From Limnoperna fortunei (taxonomy: Eukaryota; Mollusca; Bivalvia; Mytilida; Modiolidae), in contig OX104115.1 of assembly GCA_944474755.1 (NCBI GenBank), positions 70,594,993 through 70,658,992 of the forward strand: 64,000 nt of DNA, read 5' to 3'. The notes under the pieces were generated by a model. It was not told the DNA's origin. It made no database searches and worked only from the letters and a program-made list of their open reading frames with translations. Every line of letters begins with the position of its first letter. The stretch's first letter is position 1. Positions 12,469 to 25,638 of this stretch are shown here, in pieces. The position numbers and the translations under genes were made by a program.

Positions 12469-15400
12469 CCTTTATATGTCAGAACACAGAAAATAAAAAG
12501 ACACTGTGACACAAATATACGCGAGCAAAATTTTTAAAAAAAGCTGGGTTATATGTTTACGAGCAAAACGTCCTGTCTTGGGCGGATGACACAAATTACC
12601 GGAATCCACCAGAATCTATTGCCATTTACCGGAATTCACTTGACAAAATGCTCTTCGTAATATATTTTAAAGCTTAATCACTTGAATTCGTCATTTTTTA
12701 TGTTTGTCAAAGGTTTCGTGAAAAAATTATGAAATACAAGAAAGTCACTGTATACTCTAACAGATCGAGCGCGATTCGACTCTTTGTTGCATAAACTTTT
12801 GCTTTGATCAGGAATACGAAGCATACCCTTGCCATAACCGCGTTTAAAAAAGCAAAATTTTACTTTAAATGACATGTGATTATGATTGAAGTGTCCAGTG
12901 ATCTATATGAATAGTTAAGGCGGACATTCACCGTAACAAACTTTACCGTTGGAAATAAAAAACAAGATATCAAATTTTCTTTTTTTACACAGTTTTCTTT
13001 GAAAGACATACATTTTATTAATGAAACTATATTAAAAATATATTTTTGTTTCAGGTAACACAAAACTTGAGTTCCAACTTCCAATTTTGGGTTTTTTTCC
13101 TGTTTCATGTTTGTTATTAGGTAGTATCTGGTTTATACGAAGAATCATATAAACAATAACCCCATATAACTCGAAACTACTACAAAAAGGTCCCCTTTCC
13201 CTAATCTTTGTGCTAGCTTCCGTTCACCCACAGAATTGGAATTAGTACATAATATCAATAACCACAAAATAAACATTAGTAATCTGATACTATCTTACTT
13301 TGCCGATGTAGTTTATTACATTATCTACAGGGAATATAAAAGTAAACATAATTTAGTAATATCTATCTCACGAAATACAACATATTAGTTATCAATAATA
13401 GTGTATCAACAATTTAATCTAATACGAGAAGGTAGTTGTGTCGCAAAGTACAACATACCACCTCACAAGCATATGACAAGCTATTCTGATAATAAATAAA
13501 GATTATATGATATGAGCGTTGTCTACAACACAAAGGATTAGGAAAAAAGGTACTTTCTTTTTAGAACAAAATTTTTATGATGTTGCTGTCAAAGATTTAA
13601 AAATTAATCTGCAAACACAGCTGTTAATTTTTCATTGCAGCAGATAATGCAAAAAATGGCAACATACTTGATCTATTTTTTTATGAGCTATTTTTCTGAA
13701 AATGTAAGAATTTGAGTTAGCTGTCTGTTGTGATAAGTTGTTTGTATTGATTTTTTAGCTATAGGAATGTCTTTTTTTTTAAAATACAATAAAATTTCTC
13801 AAAAAGATCTGCAGAACATAGGCAAATTTTAGGAAACGTCGCCTAAAAATAAATTTAATATGTTTTTCTTTGAAATACTTTACAATATCTTAAACCGTTA
13901 AATTACCGTTGCGGATTTTTGTATAGAATACGCAATCTTGATGTTTTATACCACGTGATGTGCACATGTGAACTGATCACGAGTTATTGTCAGTAAAAGT
14001 GACACGAAATCCAGTTTTTATGTTTAATAATATGTTGATTTATTTTTGCACTATCGATCTTATTTGATCCCCTAGTCACGCGGTTCTGTGGGGCGTACGA
14101 TCGGCAATTGTCGCCTGTACCCGAAGAGCATCCTCGGAAAATCAAAGACAAATATACCGACCATGTCTTTCAAATTATTTTGACAGGATTTGTGCTTTAA
14201 TATGCTATCACATAAACTCCCTAAGGTCAAACTACTAACGCTCGCGTTACATTCCTATAATACATTCGGGATTGTTATTATTTTACAATGCAATATTTAA
14301 GAGAATTTGTAATCAATATGTCAGTTTAAAAAGAGCATGCAAGAAATCAGGGACAGTCTATATTTTACTTAGTAATGATTGTCCCTGAAGTAAGGTATTT
14401 AGCGTGTGTTTAGTTAACTAGTGAACGGTGTGTGTCATCGATGTATGTTTTTATCTTCTTTTCTGTCGTACAACTTTAGTAAATCTTGTAGTAGTCATAA
14501 ATAGTTAATATAATTAGAAATAGTGTTATTAATTTTTGGTTGAACTGTTTCTAATAAAATAAAATCAAATTTATTGTAGAATAACATGAAAATAAATGGC
14601 AAAATAATCAAATAAAGATAACTCAGAAGATATTGTGAATTCAGGTACAGTGTAGCTTGTAAAACTGTTCAAAACTTAGAAACTTGCGGTAAATACTGAC
14701 ATGTGTAAATCTTACATACAAGTAATTGTTTCTTTCTACAGGGCAAATCATAAACTGAATGAATAATGTGCACCAAGAACTTCTGCATATTTGTCTCATG
14801 TGTGGAATTCTCATCGTTAAAGCATTTTGAGCGCCAAGTTTTTAATCCTTACCTGCACGTTTTGTTCATTTATCAGAAGAACATCTTGCATCGAGGCATA
14901 CTGTGTCATCCTGCAATATTGTACAATTTTCTTTATCAGCGCTTATTTGATGTTATTGCTGATGATGAAATGTAATCAATAAGCTGTTTCTTAGCAATAA
15001 CCCACTCTCGTTGCTTTAGTTTTGTTTTTTGTTTTACTTGTGCGATGTAACATACTAGTAAACGACGGAAGTGACTATTTAGCAGTACCGATATGAGAGA
15101 AGGACTATACCTAAACTCAGTTCCTGCCTCATGTAAACTATCTTGTTTTCTCTTTTTTGTATTAACTTAATGTAATATATTTAAGTCCAAAAACAATTCC
15201 AGTAGATCTATGTTCACATACAATGGCAACACGCCCCTGTAACATTTTATTGCTTTATTGTTTGCACTATATTAAGGCATTCTACAGCATAAACGGGTAG
15301 TCATTTAAAAACCACAGACGAAATAAAATAAAACCGAAGGTGTTTTATGAACATAGATTTTATTGCAGCCTCAGAATTAAATTACTTATTGACGACATAT

Positions 15401-16396
15401 TTAAACTAATGATGTGCAGGACAATATATTATATTTTTTTGTTTCCATTTGTAGTAGTTATTAAAGCACGACTTTCATCAAGAATTTAATTTTGATTCTG
15501 ACTTTGTAGCACATTTATATATCACAGAGGCAACTGAATTTTGTCGATTAGGAAATAAATACAAGTAACACGAGTGCAAAGCTTTTATCAGATAATATTA
15601 AATTAAGTCTTATCTTTTCCTGAAATTTCCTCAATTTGTTTTCGCAATGCTCCTGACGGCCAGTAAGTTAATATTTTATATTTGTAGATATAATGTTTCT
15701 TTCTATGAATACTGTACGTATGAGCGCAAGAATTTAAGACAAATAAGACAATTTTAATTTCGAAATTATAAGTTTTCTTCACTTATGAAGCAATATGTCA
15801 GCTTCTCCTGCATACAGTGTCTATTTTTCTCAATTGATCAGGTATGCAAAAGCTCGCAGCGTGTATTTTTGCAAACGTCACCAATTTCTTCTGGACTTAT
15901 AAACCAAGGTTACAAGAAAAAAAGACTCGTCCGCGCCTTTAATAAGTTTTACTATAGATACCGCTTTCTTGTCGAAAAATATATATCACGTTTGAAAATT
16001 TGATTGCAGATAGTTTTCCCAATTTTGAATTCAGTATTCAGTGAATGTGCTATGATGATTGTAGGATACACCTATTACTGACTAGTGGTATATGATACAT
16101 TCCATTTTCATCAAACTACCAACTCACATACTACAGCAATGGAAGCGGGAGGTTTGACATGCCATAAACCTGGTTTAACACACCATTTCTTTTGAAATTC
16201 CTGCCCCAAGCCAGGACCATTGCTGAGTGCCTATGTTTTTGGTTCTTAGTTCTGGTGTTTGCAGGTTTCTCGACTTGATTTACGATGTGTCTTTTTGACA
16301 GTTTCCTCTGTGTTCGTTATTTTGCTGTTACCTTCATTTATGATTTTTACTTATCGATAATGTTTTGTTGATTTTTTATTTTATGGCTTGTAAGAC
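12469..16396. other. AT-rich stretch, no firm gene
   Basis: No convincing exon is found. A plus-strand frame at 15785-16003 contains a basic, aromatic segment (GYKKKRLVRAFNKFYYRY) that looks like a conserved protein end, possibly from a retroelement, preceded by a cag acceptor-like site at 15841. I cannot name it. A GC-richer patch at 14070-14135 is unexplained. Confidence 0.4.
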
Positions 16397-16454
16397 ATGG
16401 ATGAAAGCACAGAAATTGATGATAGCGACTTTGATGAATCAAACATTGGCAAAG
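16397..16454 (+). CDS. VLIG-type gene, coding exon 1
   Basis: It starts at ATG and gives an acidic 19-residue N-terminus (MDESTEIDDSDFDE...). It ends in AAAG|GTAACC, phase 1. Support comes from the phase match with the next exon. Any 5' UTR exon is not seen. Confidence 0.65.
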
Positions 16455-16854
16455 GTAACCTTATTGCTTGTATGTTTTATGGTACATATTCAATCACAGT
16501 TGCTCAACAAATTATCAAAAAGGATATTAAGTTTTTCTTCGAAGTAAAAGAAATATTCTTTTACTACAGCATTTACTATCTGTTTCTTACAAATACTTGT
16601 AATAAAAGGAAAGTAACCATGATCGAAATGGTTAATCAATAAGAAGTTAGTTAAGGTACTGAAACATCAAAATATAAAACATTATACAAAAAACAATTCT
16701 CTTGCTATTGTTAACTACGAGTTTTCATTGTAAACAAGATTTTATAAACTTACTTCATTCAAGCAAACAACATTTAAAGAAATAATTTATTAGGATTATA
16801 AGTTAATAAATGCAAAAATAAAACATTACAAAATATTTGTATCGTGGTTTTTAG

Positions 16855-16973
16855 CACACAGGGTGCTTTATGCAAAACCATCGATATCGGAAGAAACCAC
16901 TAATGTTCTGCCATGCAACGTAACATATAGAGTAGACTGTACCGAGAAACATGAATGCGAAATTACTTCCAAG
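16855..16973 (+). CDS. VLIG-type gene, coding exon 2
   Basis: An acceptor tttttag precedes it and a donor AAG|GTAAAA follows. Taken in phase 1 it is open for 39 codons with three Cys (ending C-E-I-T-S-K) and ends in phase 0, matching the phase-0 acceptor at 18606. Using the nearby cag at 16861 instead would put a stop in frame. Confidence 0.65.
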
Positions 16974-18606
16974 GTAAAAATATAATTTTGTCAATTCTGT
17001 GTGAGATGATGCACATCCTATCTGCTACTGTATTCATTATAGACATACACATTACGTTGTACCATTTATCTTAGAAACGGCGACCACTAGTAATAACATT
17101 TTATCAAACATCGTTTAAGCAAATACATTATTTAAAAATAAAATAAGAATGAATTCAATAAATATTGAATCTGATTAATGGAACAGTAGTTTTTATACAT
17201 TTTATCAACCATTAAAATGTTTCCGGGGTTTAAAACAATTTGTTTCTCTCCGGATACTGCTTTTCTAAAGAAACTAATTAATTATGTTAACACTTTATGA
17301 AATTGTGGACTAAAATCTAAAAGAAGTTAAAGTGTATAAAAGCACCTTATTGGAATACAATATTTGGTTGAAAAATGGGTTTCAGGTTTTTTTATTTGTA
17401 TATATTGCACGTATCCTTTAGTTCTTTCAGAACCAGCTTTTATCCCGCCAAATATTATTACACGCTCGGTTTTGTAATTAACTTTCGAACTTTTTGTAAA
17501 ACTTTAAGCCATTCAGTGACAGCATCATACCTCTTTGAATAGTGTTTGTTCAACAGCTGTGATGAAATCTTGAAAACTATCAGTGCAAATTGCACCCCAT
17601 TATTATAAAAAAATCACTTGTGAATATAAAATCAGGACGAAAAAATCCTAAATTCATTCGTTTTAGGTCGGTTCACTTAACTACAGTTATATAGCTGGGA
17701 TGTGTACTCGTTTGTTCATCCACAAGGGAGGGACTTGTGTTCGAAGTATCTAGATACTTGTTAAAATTTTTGGTATGGGTCTAATGCGACTACGATTGTT
17801 CACAAGAAATAGTATGTTTGCTTGCAAATTTATATTTTATTTGCTTCACTGTTATATGAATCCTGCCACAATTTCAATTCAAAATCTCTTTTATTGCTAA
17901 AATGTTAAAGCATAGTATTAATACTACCCAACAATGCAAGAATATGATTGGAATGTAAGAAATTTTATCTTGTATGAACCGATACGTATCAAACTATCGA
18001 TTTTTCTTCAAAGCTTTCAACGGTTTTTACTATTGACCAACAATTTCTACTATACCTCACCCCATTCCTTCTTCTTTTTCCTCAACATTAAATACAACAC
18101 ACATGCAGTTTCATTTTCCCAGTTGTTATGTATATTCCATATGACGCTGTCGACTGTATGTCTAAATTTGACACAACGTTGCTAGAATATGATCTAAGTA
18201 ATACCAAATATGTGTTTTACCTGTCGGAAAACTGTATGGAGACCTAAACCACTTGACCACAATTAAAGTATACCTTATGTAATCGAAGTTAATAACTGCT
18301 ACTTATGCACTAGTGTTACTTTGAAAGTTTTTTATGCAATACTTAGTTAAGTGAAAAAAAATATGTGTCATCCTACTACTATATTATCATAGAAATATAG
18401 TGTACGTCAAATACTTATTATACATTTAAGTCAAATTACCATGTATAAATTTTTAAATAAAATGGATTATATAATAAGAAATTTCTAAATTTGAATGACG
18501 TCAAAAATATCAAATGCACTTACCATTTAATTGCAACCATCTCTGTTTTCCGTACAGTCTCTTCGTGCCATAAATGTTCGATATGTATTGTACTTTAACT
18601 TTTCAG
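16974..18606 (+). other. Intron 2 of the VLIG-type gene
   Basis: It runs from GTAAAA to the acceptor tttaacttttcag at 18594-18606. It is AT-rich. I see no exon or repeat in it. Confidence 0.6.
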
Positions 18607-21600
18607 AATCAGAATCAGCATATACATGTTGCAGTTTGCAATATCAAAGTCCCTGCAGAAAATGAACAAAATAAGAAAGCTCGAAATCTTTTGTTAGAGA
18701 AACTTGGACTCAACGATTGGCATCCAAATAAACTAGATGTGATGAACGTAACAGAAATACCTTTTCAACAAAAGACGGAAACATGGCCGGATATCCCATG
18801 GGTTTTTCTTAGGAACATCATGTCGAAAAATTATCTTGCTAGGGACGTTCTGATTGATCAGCATTTTGGGCATTTGTGGGATAATGGAATCTCTTCATCA
18901 GACAATTGGAATTTAAATGATATTGAAGATTTTTCTGAAACTGTAGATCAGCAAAATATAAATCCTTTAGATTTGACTGTTATATTGTTTGAATGCAGTT
19001 CGCCAATTCTTAAGCAGGTTTTAACGACAAAACTATTCTCGTGTCGTCTAGCTATTCCATTTGCGTTACCACCCAAAGGCGAAGAGATTCCTACATTGTC
19101 TCTTTGGCCTATTCGACCACTAATAATAGAGAAAAGGGTTAAAGGAGGATCAATTCAGGGGAATGCACTAGATTTTCCATGCCATGTTGTTTCTTTTCTT
19201 CGATTCGGTGAATTGTCAATTTCAAAATCAAAGTTAATAAATCATATTCTATCTCACCAATATCATGATATATTTTTTAATAAAGATTGTCCATTAGGGA
19301 TGAGTAGACGGTTAATAAGTCAAGGTATGGTAGAAGCTGCATGGTATTTGACTTCAACCGAATCTGAAGATGCTACAGTTTGCCTAAATTTACGAGGAGA
19401 TGGTGTATATTGCCAGCAGCAAGTTCAAATGTTGTCACAGATATCATCCGTTCTTGTTGTTTTGTTAGATATTAAGTACCTCGAAGATTCCCTGGAAATA
19501 CTTCAACGACTTCATAATTGCTGTCCTAGTATAGTGTTAGCTGTTGATGCTTATCAGAGATCTAATATCGAAGCAAAACGAATTTGCGTGAAATATCTCA
19601 CAGACATGGCGCAATACCGTGAAAAAACCACAATAAGCATACTCGCAGCAAACAAAACCATCTTAAGTTCTTCTCATATTAAAAAAGAAATGGTTAGAAT
19701 TACAGCAGAAGCATTACGCAAGGATGTAGCGGTTTCCTTTTCAAAAAGGCTTAGCAAAGCAAATGGTGTATATTTCACTACAGATGAAGATATTTCAGCA
19801 TTTAAACAGGCTATGGAAAAAGCTATTAAAGTGATAACGCTTATTCCTAATGACTGCAACAACGTAAAAGAAAAGGTTGTACCGTTGCAAGGACAGCCGT
19901 GGCTAACATATACTGAAGAACTTAAAGCAAAATCAAAATCGCAGCGCTATCAAACGGTAATTGAAGTAGAAGAGAGAATAAATAAGATGACTAACCAACG
20001 CTGTAAACAACTCCAAGCATTTATTAATCAAGGCATTCTCATGAAAACATTTATGGATATACTTATGGATAAAACACAGACAGATGAAGAATGCATATTA
20101 TTTATTACATATCTGAAATTGTTTCTCGATGACCGTTCCAGAAGAATTCTTTCGAAATTTCAAGAGCAATATAAGACAGCGTGGACAGCATTAAACGGAG
20201 ACAATATAGACTCCGACATTCACTCGCTACTAACTGTTTATGAAGCGGCTGAATTAAACTGGGCCAATGCTTCATTTGGATTTGAACACCTTATTCGCGA
20301 ATGTGGACAATCGTACGAAGCAATCGTGGCTTGTCCTGGGGAAGCTTCGGAAGAACTAAACGCATTTGCTACGTCAATAAGTAGAATTTGCGCAAAATTA
20401 CTACTTCTTGGACAATCATTCGAGCTGATGGATGGAGACGCAGCGAATGTGCCCTTAAAATGGGTCCAGGCAGTTCTGGAGGAATTAAGGAATATGATTG
20501 GTGACAAAAAGCTGTTGACTCTTTCAGTCCTTGGTATTCAAAGCTCTGGTAAATCTACTCTATTGAACACAATGTTCGGTCTTCAATTGTCTGTAAGTGC
20601 TGGGCGTTGCACAAGAGGTGCTTTCATGCAATTGGTTCCTGTAGAAAAGGACACTTTCAAGTTTGACTATATACTTGTGATTGATACAGAAGGACTGCGA
20701 GCTATAGAACTTGGCCAACAAAAGTATGATCATGACAACAAACTCGCAACTTTTGTGATAGGTCTAGGGGATATTTCCATTATTAACATCAAAGGTGAAA
20801 ATACAAGTGAAATAAAAGACGTTCTGCAGATCGCTGTTCACGCCTTTCTAAGACTTAAGCTAGCTAATGAGCGAATTAATTTAAAACAAAAATGTGTATT
20901 TGTTCATCAGAATGTTCCAGCTATTGATGCAAAAGACAAAATGATGCAAGGGAGACACAAACTTGTTGAAAACCTTGACCAAATGACGAAAGAAGCCGCT
21001 GTTCAAGAGCAATTTACAAATGTTCAAACATTTAAACAAGTTATTGATTTTGACAGTGAAAAACATGTTTGGTATTTCTCTGATCTTTGGGTGGGAGATC
21101 CTCCAATGGCTCCTACAAATCCATTTTACAGCATAAGTGCATCAGAAGTCAAAGCAGCTATTTTAGCAATAGATTCTACAAGGGATACATATTTCACTAT
21201 AAGCAATACTATGAAACGGATTGAAGATTTATGGACAGGAATACTGACAGATGACTTTGTATTCGAATTCCGGAATAGTTTAGAATTGAAAGCGTTCAGC
21301 ACAATGGAAAAACAGTACCAAGATCTTGCGTGGAAAATGTATCAGTTCTTTTTTGAGTTTTTCGTGAACAAAGCAAAATCATTAAAAGACTGCCAAGAGG
21401 AAGATGATCTTGATGAAAATGTACAAATGGTAAGGAGAAAATTGAGAAAGAAAGCAGAAAAAATGGTAGAAATGATTTTAAAAACGTTTAGGTCGTTCGT
21501 TGAAGGACACGATTTAAAAGATGTGATGATACAATGGGTTGAGAAAAAAAATGTTAAATTTTTGGCTCTGAAAGAAGATCTCGTTGCTACAACAGACGCG

Positions 21601-23490
21601 GACATTCTTCACTTAAAGGAAGAAATAAAATTCCAAAATTTTCATATACAGATGAAAACAAAATGCGAACGACAGATCAATGAGCTTGCAAAACAGCTTG
21701 CAAGCGAGTTGAATGAAAACGAGACAATCGATAAAAACTTACTGGCCAATAAATTTGAAAAAATGTGGTCTGATTGGGAAATGAAGTTTTCGTCTTCAAT
21801 TGACGACATTGATTATGATAGATCAGTGAAGAAGAAAATTAAGAGATTTATGTGGGAGCATTTTCCGGAAATTACTAATTACTTCAAAACACAAGGGAAA
21901 AAATATGATTACAAATGCATGTTTAAACTTGAGAACAGTCTTCAAGAAACGGATTTTGAAATTAACAAACACTTAGAAATTCACAACTCTCTAGAGGATA
22001 GAGTAACGGATAAGTTACATATTACATGTGATGCTTCCTGCAAAGATCATGCTGTTGAGATAACTAACTCAATTTTTTACAAAATTGACGTAAAATTACG
22101 TGAAATAACTAGTCAAGATATCAGATTTAATGTGAAGTATGTATCTGAAATTTTTACAATCATAGTTGAAGCTATTGACGAACATAACAACAAGAATTCG
22201 AAGGCACTGAAATTTAATTTTCTGCATCCTTTTAAAGCATTGCTTATTGGGCATGTTGCTCGTTATATAACAATCGTTTTTACAAAAAAACAGGATGAAT
22301 ATTTGCGCACCCATAACTTGAGAAGTCAGATTGAAGAGTATAAAGAAACTGCCAGGGAATTGTTCAATAATCTTGTTCACACAAATACTGAAAGCAATAT
22401 AGCTGCAGTTTTTTTCCAAAAAGGCTTTAATAAAAGAGGTAAAAGATTATGTGTTGGAAACGATTCCACTTGATGTACAAACTGAGATGACGTTGAACCG
22501 CGACAAATACAGCATAATTAAAGATGTTATGATTTATTTGGCGTACGAAGGTGATTTTGATGCATGTTACCGATACATAAAAGATCCTAACACCTTTGTA
22601 CAAGAATGGATGACCAACATGATGTATTATAAACTATTTAATAACCACACTTCGAATGACGTAAATCTGTACGTAAGCCTCGCAAAAAAAAGAATACGAC
22701 AGATCTTTACAGAAATAAAACAAAATTTACACGAGGCGACACTTAAGTGCGAAAACAATTCTACAGTTTCCATGTCTTTTTGGGTTACCGACTTTATAAA
22801 GTTAAAAACTTGTTCGCTTTCCAACCATAGCTTTGTCCATGTCGTGGACAGATCTGTGACAGATATACAAAATTTTGAACAAGTAGTTACCGAGAAATAA
22901 AATGATATGGAAGAGGCTGTGGTTTCATATTTCATTAAACAAAAGAAAGAAAATGTAGAATGGAAACAACATCCAATTCCAAAAATAATGGAAACGTTAT
23001 GGGGTTGTAGAGAAACGTGTCCCTTTTGTTTTGAACCATGCAAGAATACAAAAAAAGATCACGTTGAGATGGGAATAGACCACCAATGTTTACAGCACAG
23101 AATAAAGGGTTTAAGAGGACAGTTTTGGTTTGGCTCAAAAAACCTTACAATCAACTGTTGTAACATAGATATCCAGGAAAAGAAAGTAAGCAATTCAAGC
23201 CACGAGGAGGACATGAATTGGATAGATTGTAATGCATATAAAAAAGCGTATCCAAAATGGTATATCGAGCCGACACCCGATACTTGTATATACTGTGGAT
23301 GTGGATCCTTTGCAGATATCAAAAACAGTTTGAACAGAAATATAAAAGAAAATATGAAAGAATTCCACATAGATGGCAACAGATAACAAAAACAGAAGCA
23401 ATTCAGAGTCTTGATGAAACTTCTGTCCACAATACAAACTATACACTTGTTAAATCCTCTCATAAGTCCCGGTTAATGTTTCATAAATAG
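18607..23490 (+). CDS. VLIG-type gene, large terminal exon (broken)
   Basis: This single exon holds the whole GTPase and C-terminal region, as is usual in the family. Frame 1 is open from the acceptor to 22473; homology then continues in frame 2 (22418-23295, with one TAA) and finally in frame 1 to a stop at 23490. The open frame extends upstream to an ATG at 18574, but the splice acceptor and exon 2 make that ATG an unlikely start. Confidence 0.85.
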
Positions 23491-23781
23491 AAACATAAAC
23501 ATTTCTCCTTTATAAGCAAACTTAAGCGACTACCATCAACCTATTTGTTATGCAAACCGTTCGAAAACTGTTTGTGTGGTGCGCATATTGGACTCGTGGT
23601 GATATATAAATCCTCGAAAAGAAAGGAAGGGACAGTCATATGTTTGTATATGCCTTCATATCAACACAAAATTATGTGGTTATGCTTAAAACCAGTTCAA
23701 TTAAATTGATATAAATAAGGTAGCAGCAACTTGAACGGACTGGTGGTGTAGAGGCAAAATGAAACATGTCTTCAGTAAACT

Positions 23782-25224
23782 AGAGGCTCCCAGGAGCCTG
23801 TATCGCTCACCTGAACCTGAAACCAAACAACCCTTTTTTATCCAGCTTTTCTTTGCTATAAGAAATTGCCCAACACTTCTGCAAAAATCATTAATTTTGA
23901 CCTTTTAAGGGAAATAACTCCTATAAGTATCTTTTGATGGTTAGAGGGAGAAGGGAGGTTCACTTCAAATTTGCTGTACCTGTACTTTTTTAACTATCAG
24001 TCGAAAACTCTCTCGACCCCCCTCCCTTTTTCATTTTTTCTATTTTAATCCAACGTAGCTATGTAGGTAGTCAGGTGTCATGATTTGCACAATTTTGGTA
24101 GAGGACATCCTAAAGATGATGTGTGCAATGTTTCAAAGCAGTCCTTTCATTGGTTTAAGAGGAGATTACAAAAATGTTCAAGGAGAATAATTCCTAAACG
24201 GTTCATCAGACAATCTTTACCCTAAGTCATTTTTGTAGCCCTCATAATGCAGAACAATTAGCAATGCTAACTTTTTCTCTAGTTCTAATAATTTTCAAGA
24301 TTTTGAGGCAAAAATGTCAAAAATAATCGATTTCAACAATTAAAGAGCAATAACTCCTATAATGAGTCATCATACAACTTCAACCCAATGGAGTGTTTCG
24401 TAGAGCTTTTGATGCAGATGAAGGCATGTCTCTTCGGTTTTCCTGTATCTGTTACACTTTTTTAAATATAAGCCAAAAACTGTATTTTACCGCCCCCCCC
24501 CCCCCCCATCCTATTTTTAGCCATGGTGGCCATGTTGGTTAATCTGCAGCCATGGTTGGTGCAAACTTGGTTGAGGACATTTGACAGATGATGTGTACAA
24601 AATTTCAAAGCAGTACTTTCAGTTGTTTCAGAGAAGATTTTAAAAAATCAATTAAAACCGATTAAAAAAAACAGTTCAAGGGGAATAACTCTTAAACGGT
24701 TAATCAGACAATCTTGACCCTTACGTCATTTTTGTAGCCCTAATAGAACAGAACAATTAAGCAATGCTAACTTTTTCTCTAGTTCTAATAATTTTCAAGA
24801 TTTTGAGGCCAAAATGGCAAAAATCATCAATTTTGACAATTAAAGGGCAATAACTCCTACAAGGAGTCATCATACAACTTTGACCCAATGGAGTGTTTTG
24901 TAGAGCTTCAGATGCTGAAGAAGGAAGGTCTCTTCGGTTTTCCTGTATCTGTTATACTTTTTGAACTATAAGCAAAAAACTGTATTTTGACCCCTCTGTT
25001 CTATATTTAGCCATGGCGGCCATGTTGGTTGGTCTGAGGCCATGATTTGGGCAAACTTGGTAGAGGGTATTTTACTGATGATGTATGCAAAGTTTCAAAG
25101 CAATCCCTTCAGTGGTTTTGGAGGAGAAGATTTTTTAAGAAAAGTTAACGACGACGACGACGGACAACGACGGACGCCAAGTGATGGCAATAGCTCACAT
25201 GACCCTTCGGGTCAGGTGAGCTAA
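23782..25224 (+). mobile_element. Helitron-like non-autonomous element with tandem core
   Basis: The 5' end has the palindrome GGCTCC-CA-GGAGCC followed by GCTCACCTGA. The 3' end has a hairpin TGACCC-TTC-GGGTCA, then GGTGAG and CTAA. The core consists of about two and a half copies of a unit near 500 bp; the block 'agttctaataattttcaaga' recurs at about 24281 and 24781. A poly-C run interrupts at 24493. A terminal hairpin followed by CTRR is the hallmark of Helitrons; the 5' hairpin recalls Helitron-like HLE2 forms. No protein is encoded. A related 5' head occurs at 53813. Confidence 0.6.
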
Positions 25225-25372
25225 AAAGTGGTCATTTGTGTACTGTTTGGCCATCATAGCCCTGGAAACGTGTTTTGAACACAAATGCAACATAAAAATG
25301 TGTTTATCCATTTACTAATAGTGTTGCACATCATTATCACTAAATATTTGATGACCATATACATTATGTAAA

Positions 25373-25638
25373 GGGGCCTCGGTGGCCGAGTGGTCTAGGT
25401 AGTTCGTCTACCATTGATCACGTGGTCTGTCAACACTGAGATTGCGGGTTCGATTCTCACTGCAGGCAGGGTGTACTCGACTTCAATCTTAATTGACAGG
25501 GATTGCCAGTTTTCCTACCGCAGGTCGGGGGTTCTCTCCGGGTACTCCGGCTTCCTCCCCCAATAAAAACTGGACGCCATGAAATAGCTGAAAAATTGCT
25601 GAAAGTGGCGTTAAAACACCATTCAAACAAACAAACAA
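25373..25638 (+). repeat. tRNA-derived SINE, family A, complete with TSD
   Basis: The head has box A-like TGGCCGAGTGGT and box B-like GGTTCGATTCT of a tRNA promoter. A body with 'gcagggtgtactcgacttc' follows, then a 3' module 'aaatagctgaaaaattgctg' plus 'aaagtggcgttaaa' and a CAAA tail. A perfect 12-bp target-site duplication acattatgtaaa flanks it (25361-25372 and 25639-25650), so LINE-type insertion and the exact ends are clear. Confidence 0.95.

Larger units (their letters stand above)
16397..23490 (+). pseudogene. Very large inducible GTPase (VLIG/GVINP-type), disrupted
   Basis: VLIG proteins are large cytosolic interferon-inducible GTPases in vertebrates and are often multiplied in bivalves. 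Three coding exons join in phase: 16397-16454, 16855-16973 and 18607-23490. The big exon opens with LLLEKLGLNDWHPNKLD, the usual N-terminal signature. The G domain lies near residue 700: P-loop GIQSSGKST (20533-20559), a CTRGAFMQL switch region, DTEG (20683-20694), and FVHQNV (20899) where other GTPases have N/TKxD. A C-terminal CPFCxxPC block (about 23020) and a W-QQITKTEAIQSL end (about 23370) also match. Three lesions break it. One is a one-base excess in a T7 run at 22409-22415. The second is an in-frame TAA at 22898-22900. The third is a one-base loss near 23290-23300. The intact aminopeptidase gene in the same window makes random assembly error less likely. It would encode about 1,690 residues if whole. 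Confidence 0.88.

Noticed and set aside
18574..18606. Translation start of the VLIG-type protein at ATG 18574
   Set aside because: These codons run through a good splice acceptor; upstream exons join in phase at 18607.
25373..25460. tRNA gene
   Set aside because: The box A and box B-like motifs belong to a SINE head with SINE body, tail and target-site duplication; the cloverleaf is not kept well enough.
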